A program made the translations under genes and the position numbers. DNA of 64,000 nucleotides, from contig NW_026252125.1 of assembly GCF_025399195.1 (NCBI RefSeq), positions 1 to 64,000 of the forward strand, read 5' to 3'. The DNA is from Umbelopsis ramanniana AG (Eukaryota > Mucoromycota > Umbelopsidomycetes > Umbelopsidales > Umbelopsidaceae). Below are positions 23,304-38,529 of this stretch, in pieces. Positions within the stretch are counted from its first letter, which is position 1. The number at the start of each line of letters is the position of its first letter. The notes beneath the pieces were generated by a model, which was not told the DNA's origin, ran no database searches, and worked only from the letters and a program-made list of their open reading frames with translations.

Positions 23304-24078
23304 ATGTTGGCTGAAGAGAGCATTGTTGAACACCCTGTTGAAGTCAAAGTAGAGGAACCCACTAACGAAGAGGTCGATCCTATTTTACATGAGAGACAAG
23401 AGTGGATCAAACACATGCGTTTGAAATTCTGCATTCGCCCCGAGTTCGAAATCACAAAAACTATGATCCATGAGGATGGTACTTTGAACCAAGAGTAAGT
23501 ATACGACTTTGATTGGAATTTGATACTTCAAAATAATGGGCTAACAGATTTCGAACGATAGCTACTTTCGACCACCTAAGGGAGCAAAGCCTGAAGAAGC
23601 TCGCAAATGGACAGATAATGATAAAACTTTACTTATTCAAGGCATAGAGAAATACGGCATAGGCCATTTCACTGAGATATCAAGAGAGCTTCTGCCGAAA
23701 TGGGTAAGGATCTTTAATCTCAATATTAATTTCTGGATGACCTCCACAAGTGTAACTAACCAAGCATGACCTGCACAGTCTGGAAATGATTTGCGCCTTA
23801 AAACCATTCGTTTAATTGGACGACAAAATTTGCAACTTTATAAAGGCTGGAAAGGAAATGCTGATGATATTAGCCGGCAATTTGAGAAAAACAAAGAAGT
23901 CGGTTTGAAATATGGAACGTGGAAGCAAGGCTGCTTGGTATATGACGACGATGGCTTAGTGGAGCAAGAACTTTTGGCAATGAAAAGGTCTGATACAGCA
24001 ACATCAGCTGATAACGAGGACAGTGAGGTAGCGGTAGATGACGACGTGGAAATGGAGGATGTAAGTCCTTTTGCTTAA
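23304..24078 (+). CDS. Myb/SANT-like domain protein
   Basis: Exons 23304-23494, 23562-23703 and 23779-24078 give 210 aa. An alternative last step splices at 24060 to a short exon 24152-24172, giving 211 aa ending QKAIR; the donor GTAAGTCC there is very good, so both ends are possible. After an acidic N-terminus the conserved core runs YFRPPKGAKPEEARKW, then DNDKTLLIQGIEKYGIGHF with ISRELLPKW, a SANT/Myb-like helix set. LRLKTIRLIGRQNLQLYKGW follows. The tail is acidic. This arrangement occurs in a conserved but little-studied fungal protein group. A chromatin or DNA-binding role is likely from the fold. The start is the first ATG after an upstream open stretch. Confidence 0.75.
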
Positions 24079-24172
24079 AGAAAAAAAACCACCAGAAGTG
24101 TGGGGTATATTTCCTGTGCCTAATTAATTATATGTCACACAACTCATACAGGCTCAAAAGGCCATCCGGTGA

Positions 24173-25032
24173 AAAGGACAAATGGCTGTTTTTTCTTGTA
24201 CAATCTCCCCACAAGCACTCGTGTTGTACATAGTTATAGTGAATCTTGATCAATGAAATATTCCTGTTACAATCTTACACATCACTTGTGCATTACCAAA
24301 TGAAATAATTTCCGTTCTGTAAATGGTGCAGTGATTAACACATTTAAGCTGGTATGCCCAATCGTTTACCACCGATCAACAAATTTAAGGTTGGGATGGC
24401 CACCCGCTTTGAATTGATCACAAGGAAGACAACGCACTGCCGATTATTAGATCAGCACCGCGGCCTGTTTGTCCCAAGACGATGGGTCTAACGTTAATAT
24501 TACGGCCGAGCACCCACGCGGGCGACATACGAAACCAACCTCTTGTAATGCCTTGACCTGAAGAGGCAACTATTAAAATGGAGTGGGGGAGAGGCGATAT
24601 CGATTGCTTTTAATTAATTTTATGTTGTGATGCATATACCAATGTTGAAGAAGGAATCTTGTTATAATAACTACTTTAATACAGCTCGTCGATGGGGCTT
24701 ACAATGACTCGGCATGCGGCCCATTCCGCCGCCCATATCCACCAATATTCTTTCGTGAGACTTCTACACCACGCACTTGCATGCATGTGACCTTTTCCAT
24801 GCTAGTTGATATGTGTAGCACACCAATGTGAAAAATTCATACGTCGCATCATTTTTCCGCCATTATCATCTTCGTTGACCGAGTGGTCCATGTGTTCAGT
24901 ACAATGCTACACAGCATTGTTGTAGTCCGGAATATTGTTTGTGTTGGGAAGAACCATCAACAATAAAAAGGATGGCAATGGCCGTTTCAACCTTTCCAAA
25001 TATCGCTTTCCTGCATTCATACGCCGTCATAA
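24173..25032. other. Intergenic, no gene supported
   Basis: Spacer before the mannanase gene. It includes a short stretch near 24878 (GACCGAGTGGTCC) that resembles a tRNA D-arm, but no acceptor, anticodon or T-arm partners follow. The 100 bp before 25033 should hold the promoter of a secreted-enzyme gene. Confidence 0.5.
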
Positions 25033-27044
25033 ATGAAAGCTCTATTGTCCCTTCTAGCTGCGGCCACAGTGTTGGTTCAGACTGTCACATCTGATTCATT
25101 CGTAAAGGCTTCGGGAACAAAATTCACCTTAGACAATCAGCCATTTTATTTTGAAGGAAGTAACGCATGTATGTACACCAAAACAAAAAATATCAAATTG
25201 GTATCTATAGCTGGTTTTAATGTTTCATCATTCATTCCCATTCAGACTACTTGATGACTGCCAGTCAGCAGCAAGTTCAAGATGTATATACTGCCGCCAA
25301 GCAGCTTCATCTTCCAGTTATGCGCACTTGGATATTCAATTTGGGAACCAACTCTGTCTGGTTTCAGCAATGGAATTCTGCCACAAAGACTATGACTATC
25401 AATGATGATGCTACCACTGGTCTCGGCAGAATGGATTATGTTATTCAACAAGCTCAAGCTGCCGGTATTAAGCTCATCCTTACGTTGACTAACAACTGGT
25501 CTGACTATGGGTAAGGACAGAACAAAACCTAATCATTGCGGCAGTAAAATGTACAATATTAATTATGATCCCTCATAGTGGTATGGATTACTATACTACC
25601 AACTTTGGCGGCACTTACCATGACCAATTCTACACTCAAGCCAACATTACTGCTTCTTATAAGGCATATATTAGTCACGTCTTGAACCGTAATAACACCT
25701 TGACAGGTGTCCTTTACAAGGTGAGCTATAATGCATTGCTATTGATATATCCACATGGATAACGATGTGATAAATCTGACTAAAGGCATGTATATCAGAA
25801 TGACCCAACTATCTTTGGATGGGAATTGGCTAACGAACCTCGCTGCGGAGGTTCTGGCGGTATTCCTGCTTCTTCTTCTTGCAACACCAACGTTATTTAC
25901 AACTGGGTCAACGATATTAGCTCTTACATCAAGTCTATTGACACTAACCACTTGGTTGCCGTTGGAGACGAAGGTTTCTTCAACCATACTGGCACTTATG
26001 AGTAAGGATTTAACTATGCTGCTTGTTATGGTCGGACATTTGACACAGGCAATTTACAATGTACTGCATTTTAGATACGTCTATGACGGTGGCCCGGGTG
26101 TTGACTTTGATGCAAACTTGAAGCTCCCTTCTATCGACTTTGGTACCTTCCATTTGTACCCAGAGGGTTGGGGTAATGTATTACAGCAAACTGGAACCTG
26201 CATTCCTTGAAAGTCCCATGTATTAATCTTGGTACGGAATCCTATCGTTTTCAGGCTATGGAACCAATGATACATGGGTGTTGCAATGGATTAGTGACCA
26301 TGTTGCTTCTCAAAACGCCATTGGAAAACCTGTTATTTTGGAAGAATACGGTATGAGCACCGATGCTCTCAGAGCTGCCCACTACCCTATCTGGCATAGT
26401 CTTATGGAAAGCAGCGGTTTAGCTGCTGATGCATTCTGGGAACTTGGTATCTCATCTCAAGCTGGTTTAGACGACAATACCATTTATCCCACAGACGCCA
26501 CCGTCAATGTCACTGTTGTAAACCATGCTCTTGCCATGTTGGCTAAGGTAAATAATTGTACTGGCTTTAAAGTCATGTCTAGAGTCACGGTAGCTTACTG
26601 TTATTTTTTTTATTTATTTAGAATGGTGGTTCTTCTACAACGACTACCACAGCATCTACCACCGGAACCACCTCCTCATCCACCACCACCACCACTACTA
26701 GCAGCAAACCTACTACCACAACCACCAAGACCACAACAACTACTACCACAACCACAACCACGTGAGTAATTTTCATCACTGACGGAATTGAAATATTCTG
26801 TACGCTCTCTAACCTGCATGTTTCGTAAGCACTTCCGCTACTGCTACTGCATCATGCGCAGCTCGCTGGGGCCAATGTGGAGGTGTTAACTGGACGGGTC
26901 CTACATGTTGCGGAACCCCTTATACTTGCCAACTGCAAAACCCTTGTAAGTTCACTTATTCGTGTTTGTTTTTTTTTTTTGTTTGCAGGTATTTTCTAAT
27001 TCCTTTTTAATGGTTTTTTTCCAGATTATTCCCAGTGTTTGTAG
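25033..27044 (+). CDS. Secreted GH5 endo-beta-1,4-mannanase with C-terminal CBM1
   Basis: Nine exons: 25033-25168, 25246-25510, 25579-25720, 25799-26001, 26075-26172, 26255-26547, 26622-26761, 26830-26945, 27025-27044; 470 aa, total divisible by three. Signal peptide [20 protein letters not shown]. The GH5 domain follows, with [13 protein letters not shown] carrying the acid/base Glu and VILEEYGM carrying the nucleophile. Substrate-site aromatics are seen in [10 protein letters not shown] and [12 protein letters not shown]. These are marks of the fungal mannanase subgroup (GH5_7). A Thr/Ser-rich, probably O-mannosylated linker leads to a CBM1 ([18 protein letters not shown], then YYSQCL) with the usual Cys and aromatic residues for cellulose binding. 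It should degrade mannans in plant material outside the cell. The last two exons carry most of the binding module. Confidence 0.93.
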
Positions 27045-27862
27045 ACCGCCATTACATTTGCTCCCAGTAAAGTAAACAAAGTTACTTTCCGGTAGATGCC
27101 CTATGATTATGACTTCAACAGCTTTAACAAAATGCTATTCAATAAATGAAGCTTATATTAAATAAGGAAGAAAAATAAACAACAACTACAAGTCATGATG
27201 GTTAAAGCAGATATTTCCTTTCTTCGCTAGACAATACCGATGGCACAAACAAGCTTCTGTTTCTATGAACATCGCCGCGTTGCCGCAGTGGAGACGTTTA
27301 ACCAGACTCATAAATTAAAGACAACCTTTCTAAACAGGATTGTAGTATGACCGACGCAAATAAACTAGCATGGTTGTTTGTTGCTTTGGAGGTCACATGG
27401 CAATTATTGCAGCCAGCTAAAGCACTGGTTATTGGTGTGATCGGACTTTGATGTGAGTTCCCCATGAGCAAGCTGACTTCGGAAGGCCGTATTTGCTGTA
27501 GTCAGCAAATTTTGGATTTTACCATATGGCCTGTCTTCAAAGATGTTCGTCCCATGAAATGGAACATATTACTTGCCCTTTTGACTGGCATCCATACGAG
27601 CCTAATACCGCCACGTGATTCTATGTGTGTGGCAAATTTGGTGAAACCCATTCGTAAACCACGTGTTGGAGTGGAAGAAGCGAGAGAGCAAAGGCACCTA
27701 AAAAAAAAAATATTACAATATTTGAAACCGACCAAACAACACCTTTTCTCTTTCTCTCTCTCTCTCTTAATCTCTTTTTCCCTTGGCAACGCTTATTTAT
27801 CGAGGACCATTTTGTATGAGCCCTTCGTACTAGCTCAACCTACTTATCAAGCTTAATTCAAC
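27045..27862. other. Intergenic / 5' region of bHLH gene
   Basis: Contains CT-rich repeats just upstream of the bHLH gene (27740-27785), a common fungal promoter feature. CACGTG-like E-boxes are suggested by GCCACGTGATT near 27610 and ACCACGTGTTGG near 27658. Those could permit autoregulation by the bHLH factor. No gene supported. Confidence 0.45.
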
Positions 27863-28699
27863 ATGGAGCCTACCATCTCACACTATCCACCCGAACATTC
27901 GCCCATGCCATCTACCCTTCCACCAATAGATAATTCTCGCCCTGCCTGGCGACGTCCTTCGTTGGACCCTTTCCGCCAGCTTTTTTCCGAGCAACCTCGC
28001 TCTCAACTGCCCGAACACCCTTCTATGCATGGTCCCATTATGTTACCACCGCCAACTTATTCAACACCAAGTGCTCCCAATAGCCGTCGAGGGTCTCTCG
28101 CCACGTCATATGCATCGTCCCGCTCACCTTCTCCTACAGCCCCATCTGTTCCGCGCCCAAGTCCGTTGGACCATCGTCCTGATTTGACAGGTCGCCGCCG
28201 TGACTCTTTGCCTTCCATTGTTGCCATGCAAGACGATCAATCTGACCCTATTCGACGACACTCTATCTCCGCATTTAGTCAACAGCAACAGCCACCCCAT
28301 TCGAGGAGAGGCTCTTCTCAACTTCGATATGCCACAGATGATACGGATATGGATGAAGATATGGACGGTAAACTCACTCCGTACTCTCGCAGCCCCGAAC
28401 TGCGAGTCAGCCATAAGCTGGCCGAACGAAAACGCCGAAAGGAAATGAAAGATCTATTTGATGATCTTAAGGATACGTTGCCCGTGGAGAAAGGACTGAA
28501 AACAAGTAAATGGGAAATACTGAGTAAAGGTAAGCTGCGGCTGGCTGGACTGTCAACTGAGCTTTAAAACCACGCTATTCACCACGTTTTTCCATCAGCC
28601 GTTGAATATATTGCCGCTCTCAAGGGAAGAGAAGAGAGCCACGCACGGGAGATCGATGAACTTCGACGAGAGATTGCCATGCTTAAAGGCAACCGCTGA
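27863..28699 (+). CDS. bHLH transcription factor
   Basis: Two exons (27863-28529, 28599-28699), 255 aa. The first 170 residues are Pro/Ser/Arg-rich and disordered, with several RRxS motifs that look like basophilic-kinase sites ([32 protein letters not shown]). The bHLH begins near residue 182: basic region [17 protein letters not shown], helix 1, loop [12 protein letters not shown], helix 2 [14 protein letters not shown] completed by the second exon. A short leucine-zipper-like coil follows ([15 protein letters not shown]). His, Glu and Arg of the basic region fit E-box (CACGTG-type) recognition. Target genes unknown; a pair of CACGTG sequences lies upstream. Confidence 0.9.
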
Positions 28700-29147
28700 A
28701 CATATTGCTATTTTTTTTAAAAAAAGAAAAAAGTATCTCTACCTGTGAGAGTGTGCTTCATCCCCTTTTTTGTTGTATCGCCACCATTTAAACCACCACG
28801 CCTTGGTTAAGCCTCGCGCGCTTATGTTCACTATCACACACGCTTTCACCATACACACACAAAAACCCATCCTTATTCTACATACCCGCGATCAAACATG
28901 CCAATGAGCTGAACTCATTGTACTCTCATAAACTTCACCCAGCTCGTCTATACTTTGAACTGTCGCTTCGTACTACTACTTTAGTTATATTTTCTTCTTC
29001 ACTATTTCCTCTCGTTTCAATCCCTTTCCTGTTGTATTTAATTTTGATAACTTTTGCTGCATGCTTTTTTTTTCTTTTCTTCTGGTATTGTTCTTCCTTT
29101 ATATTTATTATTACATTAAAAAGCAGATTGAACCATTGTCTTTCCTC
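28700..29147. other. Convergent 3' region between bHLH gene and SMC5
   Basis: Pyrimidine-rich, no coding sense. Presumably holds the two facing 3' UTRs. Confidence 0.5.
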
Positions 29148-33851
<4,704 letters not shown>

Positions 33852-34023
33852 AAAGAAGCCGAGTTGACAGTCGCGCCTACTGAGTGAAAAATGACCTTCT
33901 TGATTTTGCCAGTCACCGCGCAGACACATTGGGCCATCCACGCACTCCACCATAATGACACTATAGCAAAGCATAAGTGCCTTATCGCTTTTCACAATTA
34001 TCTATCTCAAAATCTTGTCGCTT

Positions 34024-34521
34024 CTAGCATTCCTTGGTTATTAATGATGATGCATACAGACATAATATAGATACGACTTCTTTGTATCTTGAGAATTTGG
34101 TACTCAGCTGGAGCTGTGAAGATAATAAAACCTCCCCTCACCCGCTACAGCTTCATAAAAGATCTCATTGCCTACCTGCTCAGCTTCGGCGGTCTCACAA
34201 CTCCAGTGCATTGGAATTGAAATACGATCAGGGTAGGTTGACACCCTCCTATTCCATAACGCATTATGATCATATTTCGGATCCCATACAATAGACACAG
34301 CCAAGAGAGCTACGACCATATTCAATAGGATATCATGTACTTCTACTACTGCAACAATGTAAGCGCATAATCAACGCTTGTTTCAGTGAGTCATAGAATT
34401 TTAATACAGAAAAATCGTTCACTTTTTGGCACCGGTTTGAGCCACGTTTACCCCGAACGGTAACCCGTACCTGTAATTCAAACAAGCTCGTAAAGGACAA
34501 GAAGATACGACCTAAGGCCAT
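34024..34521 (-). CDS. Small three-exon protein, family not recognised
   Basis: Exons 34521-34452, 34348-34176 and 34113-34024 give 333 nt (110 aa), frame-consistent through two introns of 103 and 62 bp with standard ends. The protein begins MALGRIFLSFTSLFELQ, continues with VVEVHDILLNMVVALLAVSI, which could be a membrane or buried helix, and ends KYKEVV-like helix SRYKEVVSILCLYASSLI. The middle (DPKYDHNALWNRRVSTYPDR) is polar. Composition and regular hydrophobic spacing look like real protein. No family is recognised. It lies 172 bp upstream of SMC5 in the same orientation. Moderate confidence because it rests only on splicing logic. Confidence 0.5.
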
Positions 34522-34855
34522 CACTGGGGGGTCTCAAAGATCCGACGCTTATTAAATTAATCTACAAGTTCAAGCTGCCAACTTCCAAGACCTCTGCTTT
34601 CTGCCGCCATGCTGGCTCGCCAACTGCGCCAACCTGCCACTTGCCCAAAGTGGTTCGCAAAACCCTTCGGACATCATAGTTTTTTTGACAACCTTTGGCA
34701 GCCTCCACGCCAAAAATATTTGTATCATGAGCTTTCCAATAACATTATATTCTTAAAGATGGTTTCTATTCCATAATTTCTTTTCGCTTTCTTTCGTTTC
34801 CATCATAGTTGCCCATTCTGCATATTTATTCTGATCCATTCATTCAACTTCCATA
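34522..34855. other. Intergenic, left edge of accessory island
   Basis: Spacer between the small gene and the first F-box gene. Pyrimidine-rich sequence precedes the F-box start. Nothing else seen. Confidence 0.45.
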
Positions 34856-36199
34856 ATGGTAAACAACTCACGACTTCCAAGCGAAATACTTCGATACATT
34901 TTCCAAGATTTATCTTACATTGACTGGTACAGTTGCTCCTGTACTTGCTGGACGTGGAACGGCATTGCAAACATGTTCTTGTACAAAAACGTGTGCTGGC
35001 TTTCCGATGAAAGTTACCAAAAACTCATGCTAGCCCTCACGACATCCAATTCCACAAGTATTAGCAGCTACACGAGAGCGAGCGCAAGACAGAAGCAGCT
35101 TGGAAGCCTTATAAACCTAATGGAGCTACGGATTCGAATATTTTCATTTCTTTCCAGTGACCTTTGGTACTTGCCGCCGTTGTCTACACTTGCTTCAATG
35201 ACGCCAAACGTACATACAGTCTATGTACGTGATTCTCGCGAATTCATAGAGGTACCTTCTGCGTTTGACTACGCATCAAAGTGGCCAAAGTTGAACACTC
35301 TTGTATTGAGCTCACTTGCATATTACTTATCAAGTAACACTATCAACTTCATCGATGTCCTGAATAGACTACAGCATCTAGATATCGTTTATGCCTATTC
35401 CTTTCCAGAGTACATACTCCCATTATCGCCAATCAGGTTGAAACTACAATCACTCAAAATCTGTATATTCAACCAGCTCCAGTACGAAGGAGCCAAGATG
35501 ATCATAGAATGCTGCCGAGACTCTCTGAATACACTGGTGATATCATGGGAAGTAACGGATGAAAGCCACCCACCGTTGAGCTTAGATAATCTCATACTGG
35601 GACTCCCAAACCTCAAGGTACTTGGCTTGACCTATACGTTCCATTCAAAGTTTACCATCAGTAGCTTTGGAGAGCAACTAGAAGAGCTCGAGATCCATGT
35701 AAATAAGGCTCGTCGTGAGCAACTAGAAGAGCTGATAGGAGGGGTCCTGAAGAAAACTACCAATCTCAAGACGTTAAGCCTTGGAACTAAAGTTTCTCCG
35801 TTCGTTGAAGATATTCCTATGGTCATACAAAGCAACTTGGCGACATTACAAAATCTTTATCTTAGTTGTAGTTCTGGAAATAATTTGTTAACGAGCTTAA
35901 TCATGATGGACGTTCGATCGGAGAACCTCTCAACTCTTTCCTTTGAATGTATGAACTTTAGCGATTACATGATTCGTAGTCTGGCCGGCATATTTCCCAA
36001 GCTGGAATACATGGACTTGACACGAGGGAGACTTTCTCTGGGACAGCCATGGATCATGAAGGAGTCACTTTCTTTGTTCCGGTATTTAAAGGGCATTAAC
36101 GCAAAAACGATGTTCAGCGAACTGGTTGATCCAAGCAGGTATAATTTTGCGAAATACGACTTAGAAAGACTCTCAATTCTACCAGCAACCTACATTTGA
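34856..36199 (+). CDS. F-box protein with LRR-like repeats (copy 1)
   Basis: Intronless, 447 aa. The F-box is at residues 6-50: LPSEILRYIFQDLSYIDWYS then CSCTCWTWNGIANMFLYKNV. The rest is a run of degenerate leucine-rich segments with phrases that recur in the three sister genes of this window: TPNVHTVYV, LNRLQHLDIVYAYSFPEY, SLNTLVISW, FTISSFGEQLEELEI, LATLQNLYL, LSTLSFECM and LAGIFPKLEYMDL. F-box proteins recruit targets to SCF (Skp1-cullin) ubiquitin ligases; the LRR part would choose the target. The family has clearly expanded locally; individual targets are unknown. Confidence 0.85.
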   Translation: MVNNSRLPSEILRYIFQDLSYIDWYSCSCTCWTWNGIANMFLYKNVCWLSDESYQKLMLALTTSNSTSISSYTRASARQKQLGSLINLMELRIRIFSFLSSDLWYLPPLSTLASMTPNVHTVYVRDSREFIEVPSAFDYASKWPKLNTLVLSSLAYYLSSNTINFIDVLNRLQHLDIVYAYSFPEYILPLSPIRLKLQSLKICIFNQLQYEGAKMIIECCRDSLNTLVISWEVTDESHPPLSLDNLILGLPNLKVLGLTYTFHSKFTISSFGEQLEELEIHVNKARREQLEELIGGVLKKTTNLKTLSLGTKVSPFVEDIPMVIQSNLATLQNLYLSCSSGNNLLTSLIMMDVRSENLSTLSFECMNFSDYMIRSLAGIFPKLEYMDLTRGRLSLGQPWIMKESLSLFRYLKGINAKTMFSELVDPSRYNFAKYDLERLSILPATYI

Positions 36200-36741
36200 T
36201 ATCGCAAATGTGTAGAAAGCACTTTATGACAATGTTTCATGCTGATGATTGAATAAAATAGCTTTCTAATGCCATAAACAATCATCCCGCCTTTACTCTG
36301 CTTAACCCTTTAGTAAATTGCCCAATCTAGGGAGGATCTCATGACTCGAATATTTATATCATCTTTGTGGTGGTACCTCCATCTCATTTCGCCTCAATCA
36401 CAACCACTTTACATTGCAGAGATCGCAGGCCCTTTGATTACAGCGAATCATACAACATTGATCTTGTTCAGTTTAACGTCATTAGTCACTTCACTGTCAT
36501 ATACTCAGTTGCCTTCCGTTCCGCCAGTTCGCTTTTACAAAAGCCTCAAACCCTTACATTCACATTTTTCTATGGTAAGTACGTTTATTCTGTAGGAGCA
36601 GCCGCATGTGAAAGTTCTTCTACTAAAAGGTGCCAACCAACCTCACCTTTCACTGCCATATGTTATCATTACGTCTCCCCTCCATCAGATATCGTGTTCG
36701 CCACTTATCACTTTGACTCCATTGACTTTTCATCACCTGAG
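36200..36741. other. Spacer between F-box genes 1 and 2
   Basis: The reading frame of the downstream F-box gene stays open upstream to about 36367 without stops. The upstream part (Ser/Thr/Phe-rich) does not resemble the other family members, so I treat it as untranslated. A GTAAGT at about 36573 could allow a 5' UTR intron. Confidence 0.45.
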
Positions 36742-38127
36742 ATGAGTCAACCTCTATACCTTCCAAAGGAACTACTGGAGCTTGTTTTTGAGGAATTGGA
36801 TATTTCAGACCTAGTCAGCTGCTCCTACACAAGTTGGTTTTGGAACGACACTGCCAACGTACTCTTGTATCGTGAGATAGACGGTCTCCCTCTATATAGA
36901 GTGAAAAAACTCCTCAGAACACTTGCTCCACCTCGGTTTGAAAATGACAACGACACATCAGAGGTAACGACAAGACAAAGGAAGCTTGGAGGCCTCGTAA
37001 AAGTGATCAAAATGTTTGAGATAGGAGGAGACGATGCAAATGTATTATCACATCCGACATTCGCATATATATTGGAAACAGCAAAGTTAGGTTTGCTCAC
37101 TCCAAACGTACATACAGCAGAAATGTACGAAGCGAAACCATTTAAACGTGACCAACTACCTTCACCACCCTTTCGATGGGGCCTATCCGAATCTAAATGG
37201 CAACATCTAAAACGGTTGACTATCATTTCCTCCGACATACGTGTTTCTGGGTGCATTAGGAAGGACTTTTTCGATATGCTTCTTCAATTAGATCATCTCG
37301 ATATGCTGGATGCTAAGAAATTCTTAAGCTGCGGCTCTCCATCAGTGCCCATTACCCCAAATTTGACATCGCTCAAGGTCTCAGTTCGCGATAAGATCCA
37401 ATATGATCACGTCATGATCATGCTCCAAAGTTGTCGACGTACATTACATGCCGTGGCGATACAATGGCTTCCATACGGCTCTATCTCACAATCATTCAAC
37501 CTTGAAAATCTTATAAAAACACAACTCAATTTGAAAGCACTTGCTTTGACATATGATAAGAATTCACGTCTTACCATCAGCAGTTTTGGGGACCAAATAG
37601 AGGTACTTGAAGTAATAGGAAATCGGCGAGGCAATGAGCAGGTCGAAGAAGAAATTGGAAAGGCAATGATGAAGGCATCAAAACTCAAGACTCTCAGTCT
37701 TGGGACATGCTCATACTACACGGAGTATATTCCCACAATCATTGACCGGAACAAAGCGACTTTACACAGCTTATATTTAACTAGTGACGTTGGCGACGAG
37801 CTGATTGACTTATTGCTTGCGGCCAACGTACGGGCTGATCAAGTAGCCACGCTTTGCTTCGAATGTCGCTACCTGGACAACTCAATGGTACAGAGCCTTG
37901 CTGAGATATTTCCTAGCGTAAATTATCTCGGACTAGCGAGAGGAAAGGCTAAATCGGATCGGAAATGGATAGCCCCTCAGTCACTCTCTTATTTTCGAAA
38001 GTTAGTAGGTGTAGATGTATGGACTTTTCGTGAACTTCTTGATCCAGATAGTTATCATGGATCAAAATACAAAATTCGGAGGCCATTGATGCTTAAGTCG
38101 TCACGTTTTGGCGACTATAGTATGTAA
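36742..38127 (+). CDS. F-box protein with LRR-like repeats (copy 2)
   Basis: Intronless; 461 aa from the ATG at 36742, chosen because MSQPLYLPKELLELVFEEL starts the F-box at the same place as its sisters. An upstream in-frame extension of 125 codons is possible but unlike the family. F-box continues DISDLVSCSYTSWFWND, then TANVLLYREI. LRR-type segments are shared with the sisters: TPNVHTAEM, LDHLDMLDAKKF, FTISS-like LTISSFGDQIEVLEV, LKTLSLGTC, TLCFECRYL and LAEIFPSVNYLGL. The end region RELLDPDSY matches copies 1 and 3. Presumed SCF substrate receptor. Diverged strongly from copy 1 despite lying next to it, so the duplication is not recent. Confidence 0.83.
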   Translation: MSQPLYLPKELLELVFEELDISDLVSCSYTSWFWNDTANVLLYREIDGLPLYRVKKLLRTLAPPRFENDNDTSEVTTRQRKLGGLVKVIKMFEIGGDDANVLSHPTFAYILETAKLGLLTPNVHTAEMYEAKPFKRDQLPSPPFRWGLSESKWQHLKRLTIISSDIRVSGCIRKDFFDMLLQLDHLDMLDAKKFLSCGSPSVPITPNLTSLKVSVRDKIQYDHVMIMLQSCRRTLHAVAIQWLPYGSISQSFNLENLIKTQLNLKALALTYDKNSRLTISSFGDQIEVLEVIGNRRGNEQVEEEIGKAMMKASKLKTLSLGTCSYYTEYIPTIIDRNKATLHSLYLTSDVGDELIDLLLAANVRADQVATLCFECRYLDNSMVQSLAEIFPSVNYLGLARGKAKSDRKWIAPQSLSYFRKLVGVDVWTFRELLDPDSYHGSKYKIRRPLMLKSSRFGDYSM

Positions 38128-38529
38128 AATACGCTATATGATACCACGCACATCATGAAGAATACAAAATATTTAATTTTTATGAAAAGCTGCTATTCAA
38201 ATCTTTATTGTCCTTCCTTTGTGGTACTAGCAGCGTCATAGGTCGCATACATCGTCTTGTTTTACCAATATTTGCTTGCTTTCGAGAAGGTTAGAAAAAT
38301 GGCAAGTTAAAAAAGATAGCTACTGCGGCAGGTTCTCTAATCACGGATAGGTGTGATACGACGTCAGATTAATATGATTTTTATTGATGCTTATCCTTCT
38401 TGGCTTACACAACGTACGAGCTATTAGTCATGCGACAATATGTCATGGAGCGGCCGTCTGCATAGAGCTATTATAATCTTTCTACAAGATATGTTGATGG
38501 GAATAAAATATATAGTATCGGTTCTCTTC
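38128..38529. other. Spacer between F-box 2 and monooxygenase A1
   Basis: Convergent 3' region. Unlike the 3' flanks of monooxygenases A2 and A3, which are nearly alike, this flank is unrelated, so it marks the left limit of the duplicated A/B segment. Confidence 0.5.

Noticed and set aside
24870-24920. tRNA-like D-arm GACCGAGTGGTCC
   Set aside because: No matching acceptor stem, anticodon arm or GTTCGA T-loop nearby, so not a tRNA.
36367-36741. 125-codon upstream extension of F-box gene 2
   Set aside because: No counterpart in the three sister genes and odd composition; taken as 5' leader sequence.
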